From JACJYC01 sp964558465 (GTDB lineage Bacteria; Bacteroidota; Bacteroidia; Chitinophagales; Saprospiraceae): a stretch of 64,000 nucleotides of DNA. Positions 57,301 to 64,000 of this stretch are shown here, piece after piece; positions within the stretch are counted from its first letter, which is position 1; each line of letters begins with the position of its first letter. A model generated the notes under the pieces. The model made no database searches. It had not been told where the DNA came from and worked only from the letters and a program-made list of their open reading frames with translations. The position numbers were made by a program, and so were the translations under genes. The stretch is from assembly GCA_964558465.1 (NCBI GenBank), contig CAZLEF010000025.1, positions 24,037-88,036 on the forward strand, in the 5' to 3' direction.

Positions 57301-57977
57301 TTTATCAGGGCGAGGTCGAAAAAACGATGAAAAAAATTGAAGCCAGCGATGGAATTGTACGTCGTGGGTTGGTGTTGCAACTGATCATGGCCCTCAAACA
57401 AATTTGCAACCACCCGGCCCATTACGCCAAAAAAGGAAAACCCGACCCTGCCCTGAGCGGTAAATGCCCGTTGTTGCTGGATCTGGTGCAGCAAGCCATC
57501 GAAAACGACGAAAAAACGCTGATCTTCACCCAATTCCGGGAAATGGGCGAATTGTTGGTTTCTATGCTGGCAGATCGTTTCGGCGCCGCCATACCGTTTT
57601 TGCACGGCGGTGTTTCGCGCGCTGCCCGGGATAAAATGGTGGAGGATTTCCAGACAACCCGGACCAACCGGGTGCTTTTGTTGTCCCTGAAGGCCGGTGG
57701 AACGGGGCTCAACCTTACCGCTGCAAGCCAGGTGATCCATTTCGACCTTTGGTGGAACCCTGCCGTTGAAGCACAGGCCACCGACCGCGCTTTCCGCATC
57801 GGGCAAAAACGAAATGTTCAGGTGCACCGGTTCATTACCGCCGCTACTTTTGAAGAAAAGATCAATACCATGCTCATCAACAAAAAAGAACTGGCGGATC
57901 TGACGGTGACCAGCGGAGAAACCTGGATCGGGGAACTGCCGGATTCGGATTTGCGGGCTTTGTTCCGGCTGGGGTGA
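54324..57977 (+). CDS. SWIM zinc-finger SNF2-family helicase/ATPase
   Basis: 1217 residues from the ATG at 54324 (MAKRGRKPRWGRSGTHSSG), supported by the upstream promoter. SWIM zinc finger Cys164-x-Cys166 to Cys173-x-His175 (CSCPDWAMPCKH). A long middle region is followed by an SNF2 ATPase core: Walker A Lys783 (DDMGLGKTLQV), DEAQ box Asp875 (LIIDEAQNVKN), motif III MSGTPVENRLSEYWS and motifs V/VI (LSLKAGGTGLNLTAASQVIHFDLWWNPAVEAQATDRAFRIGQ). Likely remodels nucleoprotein complexes such as stalled RNA polymerase; the bacterial role is not proven. The C-terminus nearly meets the convergent MazF gene (12 bp gap). Confidence 0.92.
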   Translation: MAKRGRKPRWGRSGTHSSGHFFGWGWYQRSPKPQIEPGTGIRGNQNYGTTWWGQQWLNAFNNISDENRLPRGRTYANNGSVRNIDIHGSLIQAKVQGSYLYQIRIEIPEFTAKEQKEIIHIVTENPDLLSGLLNRELPTGLNEACTLQKIHIFPKKWSDFKASCSCPDWAMPCKHLAAVIYLIANEIDKNPFLVFELHDFDLPKALEKAGFSAAQTRQLHIPALAGLQEVHAPDAVIEPGDMPADMAGIDFSAIPDCTSGLLAILPEKPVFSPKGEIKTLLTKTMTKAARYAALETSASGAGEDIREDSFDRAELIEMNLKADTLQPIGFRVWDGDEKLLLKTDQLSGLIRWLEAAPAGKMDALAPELRGIWLAWRFAEACARQGAIVPQLLACNDPDAYLIRWLPALLNETVRDIFRQVGSFLPEGLLFFEKDGQDYVPAGEDYAQAVVSVFLNDYVRQADALSYEQAQDPVNQLFFKGKQVVFDKFENKEYGAGIALWLNRFFITEKKWIPLLSITECDNGDFDLDLAAENREAPLNPPVPLKKIFGAGRLSEWNLEVLRDLSTVTEFLPDLKVTIASKGREKLRLNSSKFAEVLFQSLPVIRLLGIRVLLPKALNRILHPQVSLRLDKTPGQVVVKTLIGLRQLLAYQWQIAIGDENLSADDFLKLVRQYKGLVKIRDQYVYFNEKDVASLLDKLSKPPAISDSDLLQIAFSEEYDGTRITLSADLRQLMDELLNVGLLPPPPELHATLRPYQLRGFSWLVKNARIGFGSVLADDMGLGKTLQVIAALLQMKQDGLLKEGSRALVIAPTTLLTNWQKEIARFAPGLKSHIFHGANRELEQALQSDVVLTSYGVVRSDAARLNKQNWLALIIDEAQNVKNPGAEQSKAVKKIAAPVRIAMSGTPVENRLSEYWSIFDFSNQGLLGSLKKFKESFAVPIEAKKDVRALRRFRNLTAPFVMRRLKTDKSIISDLPEKVEQDQFCQLTPDQAALYQGEVEKTMKKIEASDGIVRRGLVLQLIMALKQICNHPAHYAKKGKPDPALSGKCPLLLDLVQQAIENDEKTLIFTQFREMGELLVSMLADRFGAAIPFLHGGVSRAARDKMVEDFQTTRTNRVLLLSLKAGGTGLNLTAASQVIHFDLWWNPAVEAQATDRAFRIGQKRNVQVHRFITAATFEEKINTMLINKKELADLTVTSGETWIGELPDSDLRALFRLG

Positions 57978-57989
57978 CTTCGACTTTGG

Positions 57990-58313
57990 TCAATCAACAA
58001 AGGTTTCTTTAATTACGGCCTTTATCCGGGTAATGATTTCACTGTCCAATGTTCCGATTGTTTTGGAGATTCTGGCCTTGTCTATGGTCCGGATCTGGTC
58101 GATGACAATCCAGTTCATTTGCCCTTCCAGGTCAAAGGCAATTCTTGTTGGATAGTTCTTTGATTGTGAGGTGACCGGACAAACGACTACATTCAGCAAA
58201 TTCCGATTCATTTCATCAGGGGAAACAATTACGCAAGGCCGCTTTTTTTTGATCTCGCTTCCAATTGTCGGATCCAGATTGACGATAACGACTTCGTATT
58301 GCGCGTAGTTCAT
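57990..58313 (-). CDS. mazF: MazF/PemK-type endoribonuclease toxin
   Basis: 107 residues, standard length. Begins MNYAQYEVVIVNLDPTIGSEIKKKRPCVIVSPDEMN, with the conserved GSEIKKKRPCVIVS core, then VVVCPVTSQSKNYPTRIAF and WIVIDQIRTIDKARI, all typical of MazF. It cleaves mRNA when not bound by antitoxin. It follows the antitoxin gene after 3 bp on the same strand. Confidence 0.92.
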   Translation of the reverse strand: MNYAQYEVVIVNLDPTIGSEIKKKRPCVIVSPDEMNRNLLNVVVCPVTSQSKNYPTRIAFDLEGQMNWIVIDQIRTIDKARISKTIGTLDSEIITRIKAVIKETFVD

Positions 58314-58316
58314 AAC

Positions 58317-58556
58317 TTAATCATCTGCGTTTTCATCAACAAATACCGGATCGATCAGCAATTCATCGTCGGTGTTTCGGCGCATTTCCGCAAAAGCGTT
58401 ATCCCATCCTTGCCGGGGTTGTCTGACTGGTTTAATCAAAATGTACTCACTTTCCATAACCAGTTCAACCTTATCCTCGATCTGGTATTTTTCCAAAAGC
58501 ATCTTGTTCAACCTGATGCCTTTCGAATTGCCGATTTGTATCACGGGAACCTTCAT
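58317..58556 (-). CDS. mazE: MazE/AbrB-type antitoxin
   Basis: 79 residues. The N-terminal swapped-hairpin AbrB fold is visible (MKVPVIQIGNSKGIRLNKMLLEKYQIEDKVELVMESEYILIKPV), and the acidic C-terminal tail (TDDELLIDPVFVDENADD) should occupy the MazF RNA groove. It would also bind its own promoter. It forms the standard antitoxin-toxin order with the next gene, 3 bp apart. Confidence 0.92.
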   Translation of the reverse strand: MKVPVIQIGNSKGIRLNKMLLEKYQIEDKVELVMESEYILIKPVRQPRQGWDNAFAEMRRNTDDELLIDPVFVDENADD

Positions 58557-58645
58557 TGGTAGAGTTTTTATAAAACAAAGTTAATACAATGTAATTACAT
58601 TTCCAAAAAATTTCGCCTTGTCCCTGAAAAAAATCTGCCGCCGGT

Positions 58646-59740
58646 TCAAGGTATCAAAGCATAAAAAAACGGCGCCAACTCCTCCGCCAGCACCCCGTGA
58701 TCCTCCACATTCGGATGCCCGGTACAGCCGCCTGCCTGCATAGGTTGGAAAAAATGCAGGGCGACCGGCTGATCGGCGGGATACCCCACGTCGATGCTGT
58801 TTTTTACGGCGATGAGGCAATTTTGCAGCAACATCCGGCGGTTGCCACTCATCATGGCGCTGCTGAGCAGAGCGATCTGTGCGCCGGGGTATTTGGATTT
58901 GACCAGTTGCACAAAATGCACGTATTGGTTGACAAAACTTGTACTGTCAAAGGGCAATCTGGCCTTTTTGCCGTCGCCGTTGCTGAAGTCGTTGGTCCCC
59001 AGGGCGATGCTCACAATGTCGGGAGACCAGGCGGAAAAATTCCATAGCCTGGGGCTGCCGTCCTGAAAATCGGTTTTTTCGTAAACCTGCGGCAGGGGAG
59101 GTCCGTCGCTGTTCCAGTTGCGGTATACGCCGTAGCCGCTCACGCTGCTGAGGATAAAATTGGCGCCCAGGGTTCGGGCCACTCTTGGGCCGTAAGCGAA
59201 GTAAGCGTTGTGTTGGTCGTGGTAAACCCCCGTGCCGCAAGGAACCTCCGATGGGTCGGCTGCGGCGCCGCAGGTAATGCTGTCGCCAATGAACTCGATG
59301 AGGGGCGCGTCGGGCCGTTTTAGCGATTTCAGGCCTTTGCCGGTGATTTTTTCCACGATTACCGGACCGGTATGCGCCTCGGTCGCTTTGTAAACCCAAA
59401 CGGTATGGGTTCCATCTGCGGGCGCAGTGATCACCATGGGCGCCGGGTCCTTTCCTGAAATACGGATTCGCTTCTGGTAAACGCCGTCCAGTTCATATTG
59501 CAGATAATTATGGCCTTCGGCTTCGGGCAGAAAAGCATAGATCCGGCATTCGGTCCCTTTGAAACGGAAGCCGAAGTGCGCAGCGGAACTGATGAGCTCG
59601 ACCTCCTGCCGGTCGTTGAGCAGATAACGGCCGAAAGGATGGAGGCTCGCTGCCGCCAGGGTTTCAGGCGTCCCTGAACCGGTTTTGGAGACTGAACAAC
59701 TGAAGAGAAAAAGGATCAGAATCAGGAAATGGCGGTTCAT
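58646..59740 (-). CDS. SGNH/GDSL hydrolase lipoprotein, CE2-like
   Basis: 364 residues. SpII signal peptide with lipobox FLFS-Cys15. An N-terminal beta domain (about 30-150; RYLLNDRQEVELISSAAHFGFRFKGTECRIYAF) precedes the SGNH hydrolase domain. Catalytic Ser is in IEFIGDSITCG (near 165), block III is GTNDFSNGDG, and the Asp/His region is GCTGHPNVEDHGVLAEEL. The two-domain layout resembles carbohydrate esterase family 2 acetyl-esterases. It probably deacetylates polysaccharides in the envelope. Monocistronic. Confidence 0.85.
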   Translation of the reverse strand: MNRHFLILILFLFSCSVSKTGSGTPETLAAASLHPFGRYLLNDRQEVELISSAAHFGFRFKGTECRIYAFLPEAEGHNYLQYELDGVYQKRIRISGKDPAPMVITAPADGTHTVWVYKATEAHTGPVIVEKITGKGLKSLKRPDAPLIEFIGDSITCGAAADPSEVPCGTGVYHDQHNAYFAYGPRVARTLGANFILSSVSGYGVYRNWNSDGPPLPQVYEKTDFQDGSPRLWNFSAWSPDIVSIALGTNDFSNGDGKKARLPFDSTSFVNQYVHFVQLVKSKYPGAQIALLSSAMMSGNRRMLLQNCLIAVKNSIDVGYPADQPVALHFFQPMQAGGCTGHPNVEDHGVLAEELAPFFYALIP

Positions 59741-59778
59741 TTTGAGTGCTTATTATAGTTTGAATTGTTTTGTGTATT

Positions 59779-59910
59779 TCATTCTCTAAAACGAACTTTG
59801 GAACTATCCCAGACAAAAGGCCTTTGAATTTCCGGGATTGCAATCTCTCCTGAATTCACCCAGGCCAAAATGGTCTCTATCAAGTGTTGGTTTACGGAAT
59901 ATTTCTGCAT
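59779..59910 (-). pseudogene. Truncated DUF262 (GmrSD-type) gene
   Basis: A 43-codon frame from the ATG at 59910 encodes the conserved start of DUF262 proteins: MQKYSVNQHLIETILAWVNS, then GEIAIPEIQRPFVWDSSKVR. It then ends within three codons at 59779. Complete family members are several hundred residues long and include GmrSD-type modification-dependent nucleases. The frame upstream is open but unrelated and runs into the decamer array at 60061-60127, so the rest was deleted. Confidence 0.75.
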
Positions 59911-60060
59911 TTGTCCTCTTTGTTTTATCAAATATTTTATGAACAATCCTGGCCACCATTCATACGCATACTCAACCGCCAAGTTCCGCTTTTCCTTCGA
60001 TAAAATCAAAAACGGTACATCCGCTGGCAGAACCAGGAATTTGACGTCGGGAATTTTATG

Positions 60061-60127
60061 CCCAAACCATCCCAAACCATTCCAAACCATCCCAAACCAT
60101 CCCAAACCATCCCAAACCATCCCAAAC
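60061..60127. repeat. Decamer tandem array
   Basis: About 6.7 exact-phase copies of CCCAAACCAT. It is the reverse-complement relative of the array at 3471-3530. It lies just before the PBP gene and could be misread as an N-terminal extension (PKPSQTIPNH repeats). Confidence 0.9.
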
Positions 60128-60165
60128 ATTCCACCCAATCATTTCCGCTCCGTATCTTCGCCCCA

Positions 60166-62577
60166 ATGCTCAAAAACCTCCGTCACCGCATCCGCCGCCT
60201 TTTCCGCGAGCATCCCCGCAAAGCCTGGGGCAGCGTGGCAATTGTATTGCTGGCCTATTGGTTTTGCCTGCCCCGGTCGCTGTTCGACAAACCCGTCAGC
60301 CTGGTTATCGAGGATGAAGAAGGTATCTTGCTTGGCGCGCGCATCGCCGCCGACGGACAGTGGCGGTTTCCCATGCAGGACAGTCTGCCCGAGCGTTTTG
60401 TCAAAGCCCTGGTCGAATTCGAAGACCGCCGCTTTTATTACCACCCGGGCATCGACCCCATCGGCCTGGGCCGGGCGCTGGTGCAAAATATCCGCAACCG
60501 GGATGTGGTCAGCGGCGGCAGTACCATCACCATGCAGGTCCTCCGTATGGCCCGGGGGAACAAACCCAGGAATATCTGGCAGAAATCCATTGAAATGATC
60601 ATGGCCACCCGCCTCGAACTGGGTCGCAGCAAGTCGGAGATCCTCCGGCTGTACGCGGCCAACGCGCCGTTCGGCGGCAACGTCGTGGGGCTGGAGGCGG
60701 CCTGCTGGCGGTATTTCGGCAAACAACCCGCCCTGCTATCCTGGTCGGAGGCCGCTACGATGGCCGTTTTGCCCAATGCGCCGGCGCTCATCCACCCCGG
60801 CCGAAACCGCACCGCTTTGCTTCAAAAACGCAACCGCCTGCTCGACCGCCTGCTGCAGAAGGGGGTTATTGACCGCCTTACCTGCGACCTGGCCAAAGAA
60901 GAACAACTCCCCGAAGCGCCGCTGCCCCTGCCCAACCTGGCGCCGCAACTGCTCGACCGGATCGTAAAGGAAAATACCGTGCCTGGAAAAACACGGTTCC
61001 GCACTACGATCAACAACGGGCTCCAGCAACAGGCGACCAGGATATTGGAGCGCAGACACGCCGCCCTGGCCGGTAACGGCATCCACAACCTGGCTGCCGT
61101 GATCCTCGATGTTCGCAATAACAAGGTGCTGGCCTACCTGGGTAATGCGCCCGGCGCCGGTGAAGACCACGGCGAACAAGTGGATATCGTCATGGCGCCC
61201 CGCAGTACAGGCAGCATTCTGAAGCCGTTTTTGTACGCCTCCGCCCTCCAGGAAGGCCTGATCCTGCCCAACAGCCTGCTGCCGGATGTGCCCACTACCC
61301 TGAGCGATTACCGGCCTGAAAATTTTCATGAGAAATACGATGGCGTCGTTACCGCCCGCCGCTCTTTGATCCGCTCGCTGAATGTTCCCATCGTCAGTTT
61401 ATTGCAGGATTACGGCCTTCCCAAATTTCACCACAAACTGAAACAACTGGGCATGACCACCCTGGTCTTTCCGCCCGACCACTATGGCCTCACCCTTACC
61501 CTTGGCGGAGCGGAAGGCCGGCTCTGGGATCTGACCAATATCTACGCGGGCATGGCGCGCTCCCTGGTCCGTTTTTACGATTACGACGGCCGCTACAACC
61601 CTGCCGATTTTCAGTTCGCACAATACCTTTCCGGGGCCCCTTCATCCCCCGTCGACCGCGATAAACTGCTCAAAGAACCGCCTTTCCTCGGCGCTGCGGC
61701 CATCTGGCATACCTTCGACGCTATGCAGGAATTGGAGCGCCCCAACGCCGAAGGACAGTGGGAGCGGTTCAGCTCGGGCCGCCGGATCGCCTGGAAAACG
61801 GGCACGAGTTTTGGCTTCCGCGATGCCTGGGCCATCGGGGTTACCCCGCGGTACGTCGTGGGGGTTTGGGTCGGAAATGCAGACGGGGAAGGCCGCCCGG
61901 GGTTGATCGGCGTACAGGCTGCTGCGCCGGTCCTGTTCGATCTGTTCAATATTTTGCCGGCGCCACCGCCTGGCGCTGCCCCCTGGTTCCGACCGCCTTA
62001 CGACGATATGGAAAAACAAACGGTTTGCCGGTACAGCGGGTACAAACCCCTGGCTCAATGCCCCGTAGATACGGTTTACGCACCGGTCGGGGCGCGAAAC
62101 CTGAAATCCTGTCCTTATTGTCAGATCATCCACCTCGACCGGAAAGGGAAATTCCAGGTGACGGATCAATGCGAGGCGCCCGACCAGATGCAGCACATCC
62201 CGTGGTTTGTTTTGCCACCCCTGGAGGAATTCTATTACAAGTCCAGAAATCCGGCGTACAAACCCCTGCCGCCGTTCCAGGCTGCCTGCGACCCGGCGGG
62301 GGAGTCCAATCCCATGCAGTTAATCTATCCCAAACAACCCACCCGGATCTATGTGCCGGTAGATCTCGACGGTCAACCCTCCCGTACAGTCTTCTCGGTC
62401 GCCCACCGACAACCGGAAACCACCGTTTTCTGGCATATCGACCACGAATTTGTCGGCGCAACGGTTACTTTCCACAACCTGGAACTGAACCCGCCCGTGG
62501 GCAAACATACCCTCACCCTGGTGGACGCAAACGGCCGCAGGTTGATCCAGCCTTTTGAGATCCTCAGAAAAAAATAG
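60166..62577 (+). CDS. pbpC: Penicillin-binding protein 1C
   Basis: 803 residues from the ATG at 60166 (MLKNLRHRIRRLFREHPRKA); an upstream frame start at 60058 is rejected because it translates the decamer array. One N-terminal membrane helix (about 25-42). The glycosyltransferase-51 domain has the catalytic Glu in VEFEDRRFYYHPGID and SGGSTITMQVLRMAR. The transpeptidase domain has SILK (RSTGSILKPFLYA), SLN (IRSLNVPIVSL) and KTGTS (AWKTGTSFGFRDAWAIG). A BiPBP_C domain closes the protein. It polymerises and crosslinks peptidoglycan at the inner membrane. Monocistronic. Confidence 0.95.
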   Translation: MLKNLRHRIRRLFREHPRKAWGSVAIVLLAYWFCLPRSLFDKPVSLVIEDEEGILLGARIAADGQWRFPMQDSLPERFVKALVEFEDRRFYYHPGIDPIGLGRALVQNIRNRDVVSGGSTITMQVLRMARGNKPRNIWQKSIEMIMATRLELGRSKSEILRLYAANAPFGGNVVGLEAACWRYFGKQPALLSWSEAATMAVLPNAPALIHPGRNRTALLQKRNRLLDRLLQKGVIDRLTCDLAKEEQLPEAPLPLPNLAPQLLDRIVKENTVPGKTRFRTTINNGLQQQATRILERRHAALAGNGIHNLAAVILDVRNNKVLAYLGNAPGAGEDHGEQVDIVMAPRSTGSILKPFLYASALQEGLILPNSLLPDVPTTLSDYRPENFHEKYDGVVTARRSLIRSLNVPIVSLLQDYGLPKFHHKLKQLGMTTLVFPPDHYGLTLTLGGAEGRLWDLTNIYAGMARSLVRFYDYDGRYNPADFQFAQYLSGAPSSPVDRDKLLKEPPFLGAAAIWHTFDAMQELERPNAEGQWERFSSGRRIAWKTGTSFGFRDAWAIGVTPRYVVGVWVGNADGEGRPGLIGVQAAAPVLFDLFNILPAPPPGAAPWFRPPYDDMEKQTVCRYSGYKPLAQCPVDTVYAPVGARNLKSCPYCQIIHLDRKGKFQVTDQCEAPDQMQHIPWFVLPPLEEFYYKSRNPAYKPLPPFQAACDPAGESNPMQLIYPKQPTRIYVPVDLDGQPSRTVFSVAHRQPETTVFWHIDHEFVGATVTFHNLELNPPVGKHTLTLVDANGRRLIQPFEILRKK

Positions 62578-62662
62578 CGCAACCGGAATTCCGGCTATAA
62601 GTGGCTCGCAAAACACACTTGAAGCCATTTTCATAATATAAAATTTGGCTGCAAGTGATTAA

Positions 62663-62857
62663 AATACTATACCGTTTGTCATTTCAAAAGCTTATGCTGA
62701 AACTTTGCAACGAAAAATCTCCACCTTCCGCGAAGAAACGGGCACGACAAAAACGCTTTTCCTCACCCTTGTTACAGCGCATGGCTTGAAACAAAATGAA
62801 CACACACTCCGGCTCGTTCACGATGCGCTGGATTTAAATGCATTGTTTTCATCATGA
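62663..62857 (+). pseudogene. C-terminal remnant of an AAA-type ATPase
   Basis: An open frame without a start encodes about 64 residues that match the typical end of a family of prokaryotic AAA ATPases: FVISKAYAETLQRKISTFRE, then ETGTTKTLFLTLVTAHGLKQ and LRLVHDALDLNALFSS before TGA. Sequence before 62663 is stopped. The surrounding gap 62578-63157 otherwise contains only AT-rich sequence and the promoter at 63030-63060. Confidence 0.6.
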
Positions 62858-63029
62858 GCAATGCGTTAACTCCAAATTTTTTAATTCCGCCGTTTTCATA
62901 TCAACGGAAGACAATTTTAAAAAATAAAAATTATTGAAATTTAAATTAACAAAATTAATTATTCGTAGAATTTAATATTATTAACATTGTTTTAACGCCG
63001 ATAAAACAAAATAAAATTTTGAAAAATTC

Positions 63030-63060
63030 TTGGATGGGACATGTAACGAAACTACCTTTG
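63030..63060 (+). promoter_or_regulatory. Bacteroidota promoter for the OMP gene
   Basis: TTGG (63030-63033, one mismatch to TTTG), 19-bp spacer, TACCTTTG (63053-63060). The expected start of transcription is near 63067, leaving a ~90-base leader before the ATG at 63158. Confidence 0.5.
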
Positions 63061-63157
63061 CAGCGTTATGAGGATGCCGCATCCGGGATGGACAACATAC
63101 CGGGAACCCGCGGCGCCAAGGCTTGAAATGACCCTTAACCATACAAAAGAACATTCC

Positions 63158-63742
63158 ATGAAAAAATTGATTTTTGCACTCACGCTCCTGATTGGCACGA
63201 CCGCCCAAACCAACGCACAATTCACCGGTTTCAAACCGGGTAATGTGGAATTTTCAACCGGGATCGGCCTGCTGCCCACTTATTTTAAAGACAAGGCAAC
63301 GACGGTTATTCCGCCGGTCAGCGCCCGGCTGGATGTACGCCTGACACCCGGATTTACCCTCGGCGCTTTCGCCGGGTATTCTTCCTATACCAAAGAAATA
63401 CTTTCCGCCCCTGAAGGGACCATTACCCACCTTGAGAACGAATCGCTTATCATCGGCCTGCGCGCCGCCATGCATTCCCTGAGGGTTGCCAACACCGATA
63501 TTTACGGCGGCTTTCAACTGGGGTATGAAATGCCCAACGTGAACAGAAAGGAGACGGTTGTTCCGACCGATTCTCCCAGCGACGAACTCAAACCGTCTTT
63601 CAGCCGGCCGGCCGAAAATAAGCTGGTGTACAGCGGCTTTGTCGGCGCCGGCTATTACATCAACAAACGGGTCGGCTTCTACGGCGAAGCTGGTTTCGGC
63701 ATATCCATTCTTACCGCCGGCATCACCTGGAAATTGAGGTGA
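63158..63742 (+). CDS. Small outer-membrane beta-barrel protein
   Basis: 194 residues from the ATG at 63158 (MKKLIFALTLLIGTTAQTNAQ), which starts a clear SpI signal peptide; an upstream in-frame ATG at 63068 coincides with the predicted transcription start. The mature protein consists of alternating strands (VEFSTGIGLLPTYF, VSARLDVRLTPGFTLGAFAGYSSYTKEI, SLIIGLRAAMHSL, DIYGGFQLGYEMP, LVYSGFVGAGYYINKRVGFYGEAGFGISILTAGITWKLR) typical of an 8-stranded OmpA/OmpW-like barrel. Function unknown. Confidence 0.75.
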   Translation: MKKLIFALTLLIGTTAQTNAQFTGFKPGNVEFSTGIGLLPTYFKDKATTVIPPVSARLDVRLTPGFTLGAFAGYSSYTKEILSAPEGTITHLENESLIIGLRAAMHSLRVANTDIYGGFQLGYEMPNVNRKETVVPTDSPSDELKPSFSRPAENKLVYSGFVGAGYYINKRVGFYGEAGFGISILTAGITWKLR

Positions 63743-63797
63743 CCCGGCGCCGGGCTTTCCCCCGGATTATAATTCTATGACGTTTCGAAAAGTCCAG

Positions 63798-63824
63798 GGC
63801 TTCCCACACGGGAGGCCTTTTTTT
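63798..63824 (+). terminator. Intrinsic terminator
   Basis: GGCTTCCC, loop ACAC, GGGAGGCC, then seven T. It lies 55 bp after the barrel gene stop. Confidence 0.75.
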
Positions 63825-63851
63825 ATTTGTTGCCGGATCAATCGTAAGGCT

Positions 63852-63880
63852 GAGGATTCGAGGATTTGAGGATTCGAGGA
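63852..63880. repeat. Octamer tandem array
   Basis: About 3.6 copies of GAGGATTC/GAGGATTT. Confidence 0.7.
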
Positions 63881-63951
63881 AGTGCGTGCCACGCCACAGG
63901 TTTACCTGCCCCATGAGGGCATGGCGTGGAGGATTTGTTGATGCGTTGATT

Positions 63952-64000
63952 CGAACCAATCGAACCAATCGAACCAATCGAACCAATCGAACCAATCGAA
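63952..64000. repeat. Nonamer tandem array running off the window
   Basis: More than five copies of CGAACCAAT continue to the last base, preceded by two GTTGATGC/GTTGATTC octamers at 63937-63952. The full length is not visible. Confidence 0.85.

Noticed and set aside
60058..60165. PKPSQTIPNH-repeat N-terminal extension of the PBP
   Set aside because: It is the translation of the decamer array. The ATG at 60166 gives the expected short cytoplasmic start before the membrane helix.

Overview
The window looks like chromosomal DNA of a Bacteroidota member, most likely a Saprospiria-type marine or sludge bacterium. The evidence is a subtilase with a C-terminal type IX secretion sorting domain, Bacteroidota-style -7 boxes (TAnnTTTG) before several genes, a FISUMP-domain lipoprotein, CHAT/TPR proteins, many SpII lipoproteins and a large set of ~800-residue MacB/FtsX-like permeases. 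No rRNA, tRNA, CRISPR array, complete transposase or integrase was seen.

Layout. 1-7738: three minus-strand permeases (the first cut by the window edge) and one plus-strand secreted beta-propeller. 8168-19465: a compact cluster built around proteolysis and surface proteins. It holds a secreted T9SS subtilase, a membrane-anchored TPR-CHAT (caspase-fold) protein, and a five-gene minus-strand run (beta-barrel with calcium-type repeats, FISUMP lipoprotein, unknown 289-residue protein, trypsin-like protease, small secreted protein). Divergent from that run is an ECF sigma factor coupled to a one-TM TPR partner. 19520-25668: a DUF1080 lipoprotein, a beta-lactamase-type hydrolase coupled to an outer-membrane protein, a di-haem MauG-type peroxidase, and an unusual TPR plus intradiol-dioxygenase-like fusion. 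26047-35094: an operon of three more permeases, preceded on the same strand by a sodium/solute symporter. 35569-41583: a GAF-LuxR regulator, a repeat-rich non-coding stretch, a chimeric S41 peptidase, and an AT-rich island with an alcohol dehydrogenase and a predicted effector-associated-domain membrane protein. 41743-45995: a seventh permease, a membrane LytTR regulator and a coupled membrane protein. 46217-64000: a PVC-type dehydrogenase/HEAT/cytochrome c lipoprotein, KatG, a YgiQ radical-SAM protein, a SWIM-SNF2 helicase, MazEF, an SGNH esterase, a PBP1C-type glycan polymerase and an outer-membrane protein. Remnants of a DUF262/GmrSD gene and of an AAA ATPase also lie here.

The strongest unexplained signal is regulatory. 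Four permease transcription units (starts at 818, 3402, 7738 and 33196) carry the same two-part arrangement. A 14-bp element GGCAY-N5-TTGR with sigma-54 (-24/-12) spacing lies 31 to 217 bp before the start codon. About 75-95 bp further upstream there is a triplet of TGTYC/GRACA half-sites spaced by 4-6 bp, which resembles an enhancer site for an NtrC-class activator. A second theme is the abundance of period-8, -9 and -10 tandem arrays in the intergenic gaps, several arranged as inverted pairs next to gene ends.

All functional names rest on reading motifs by eye; no database search was possible.
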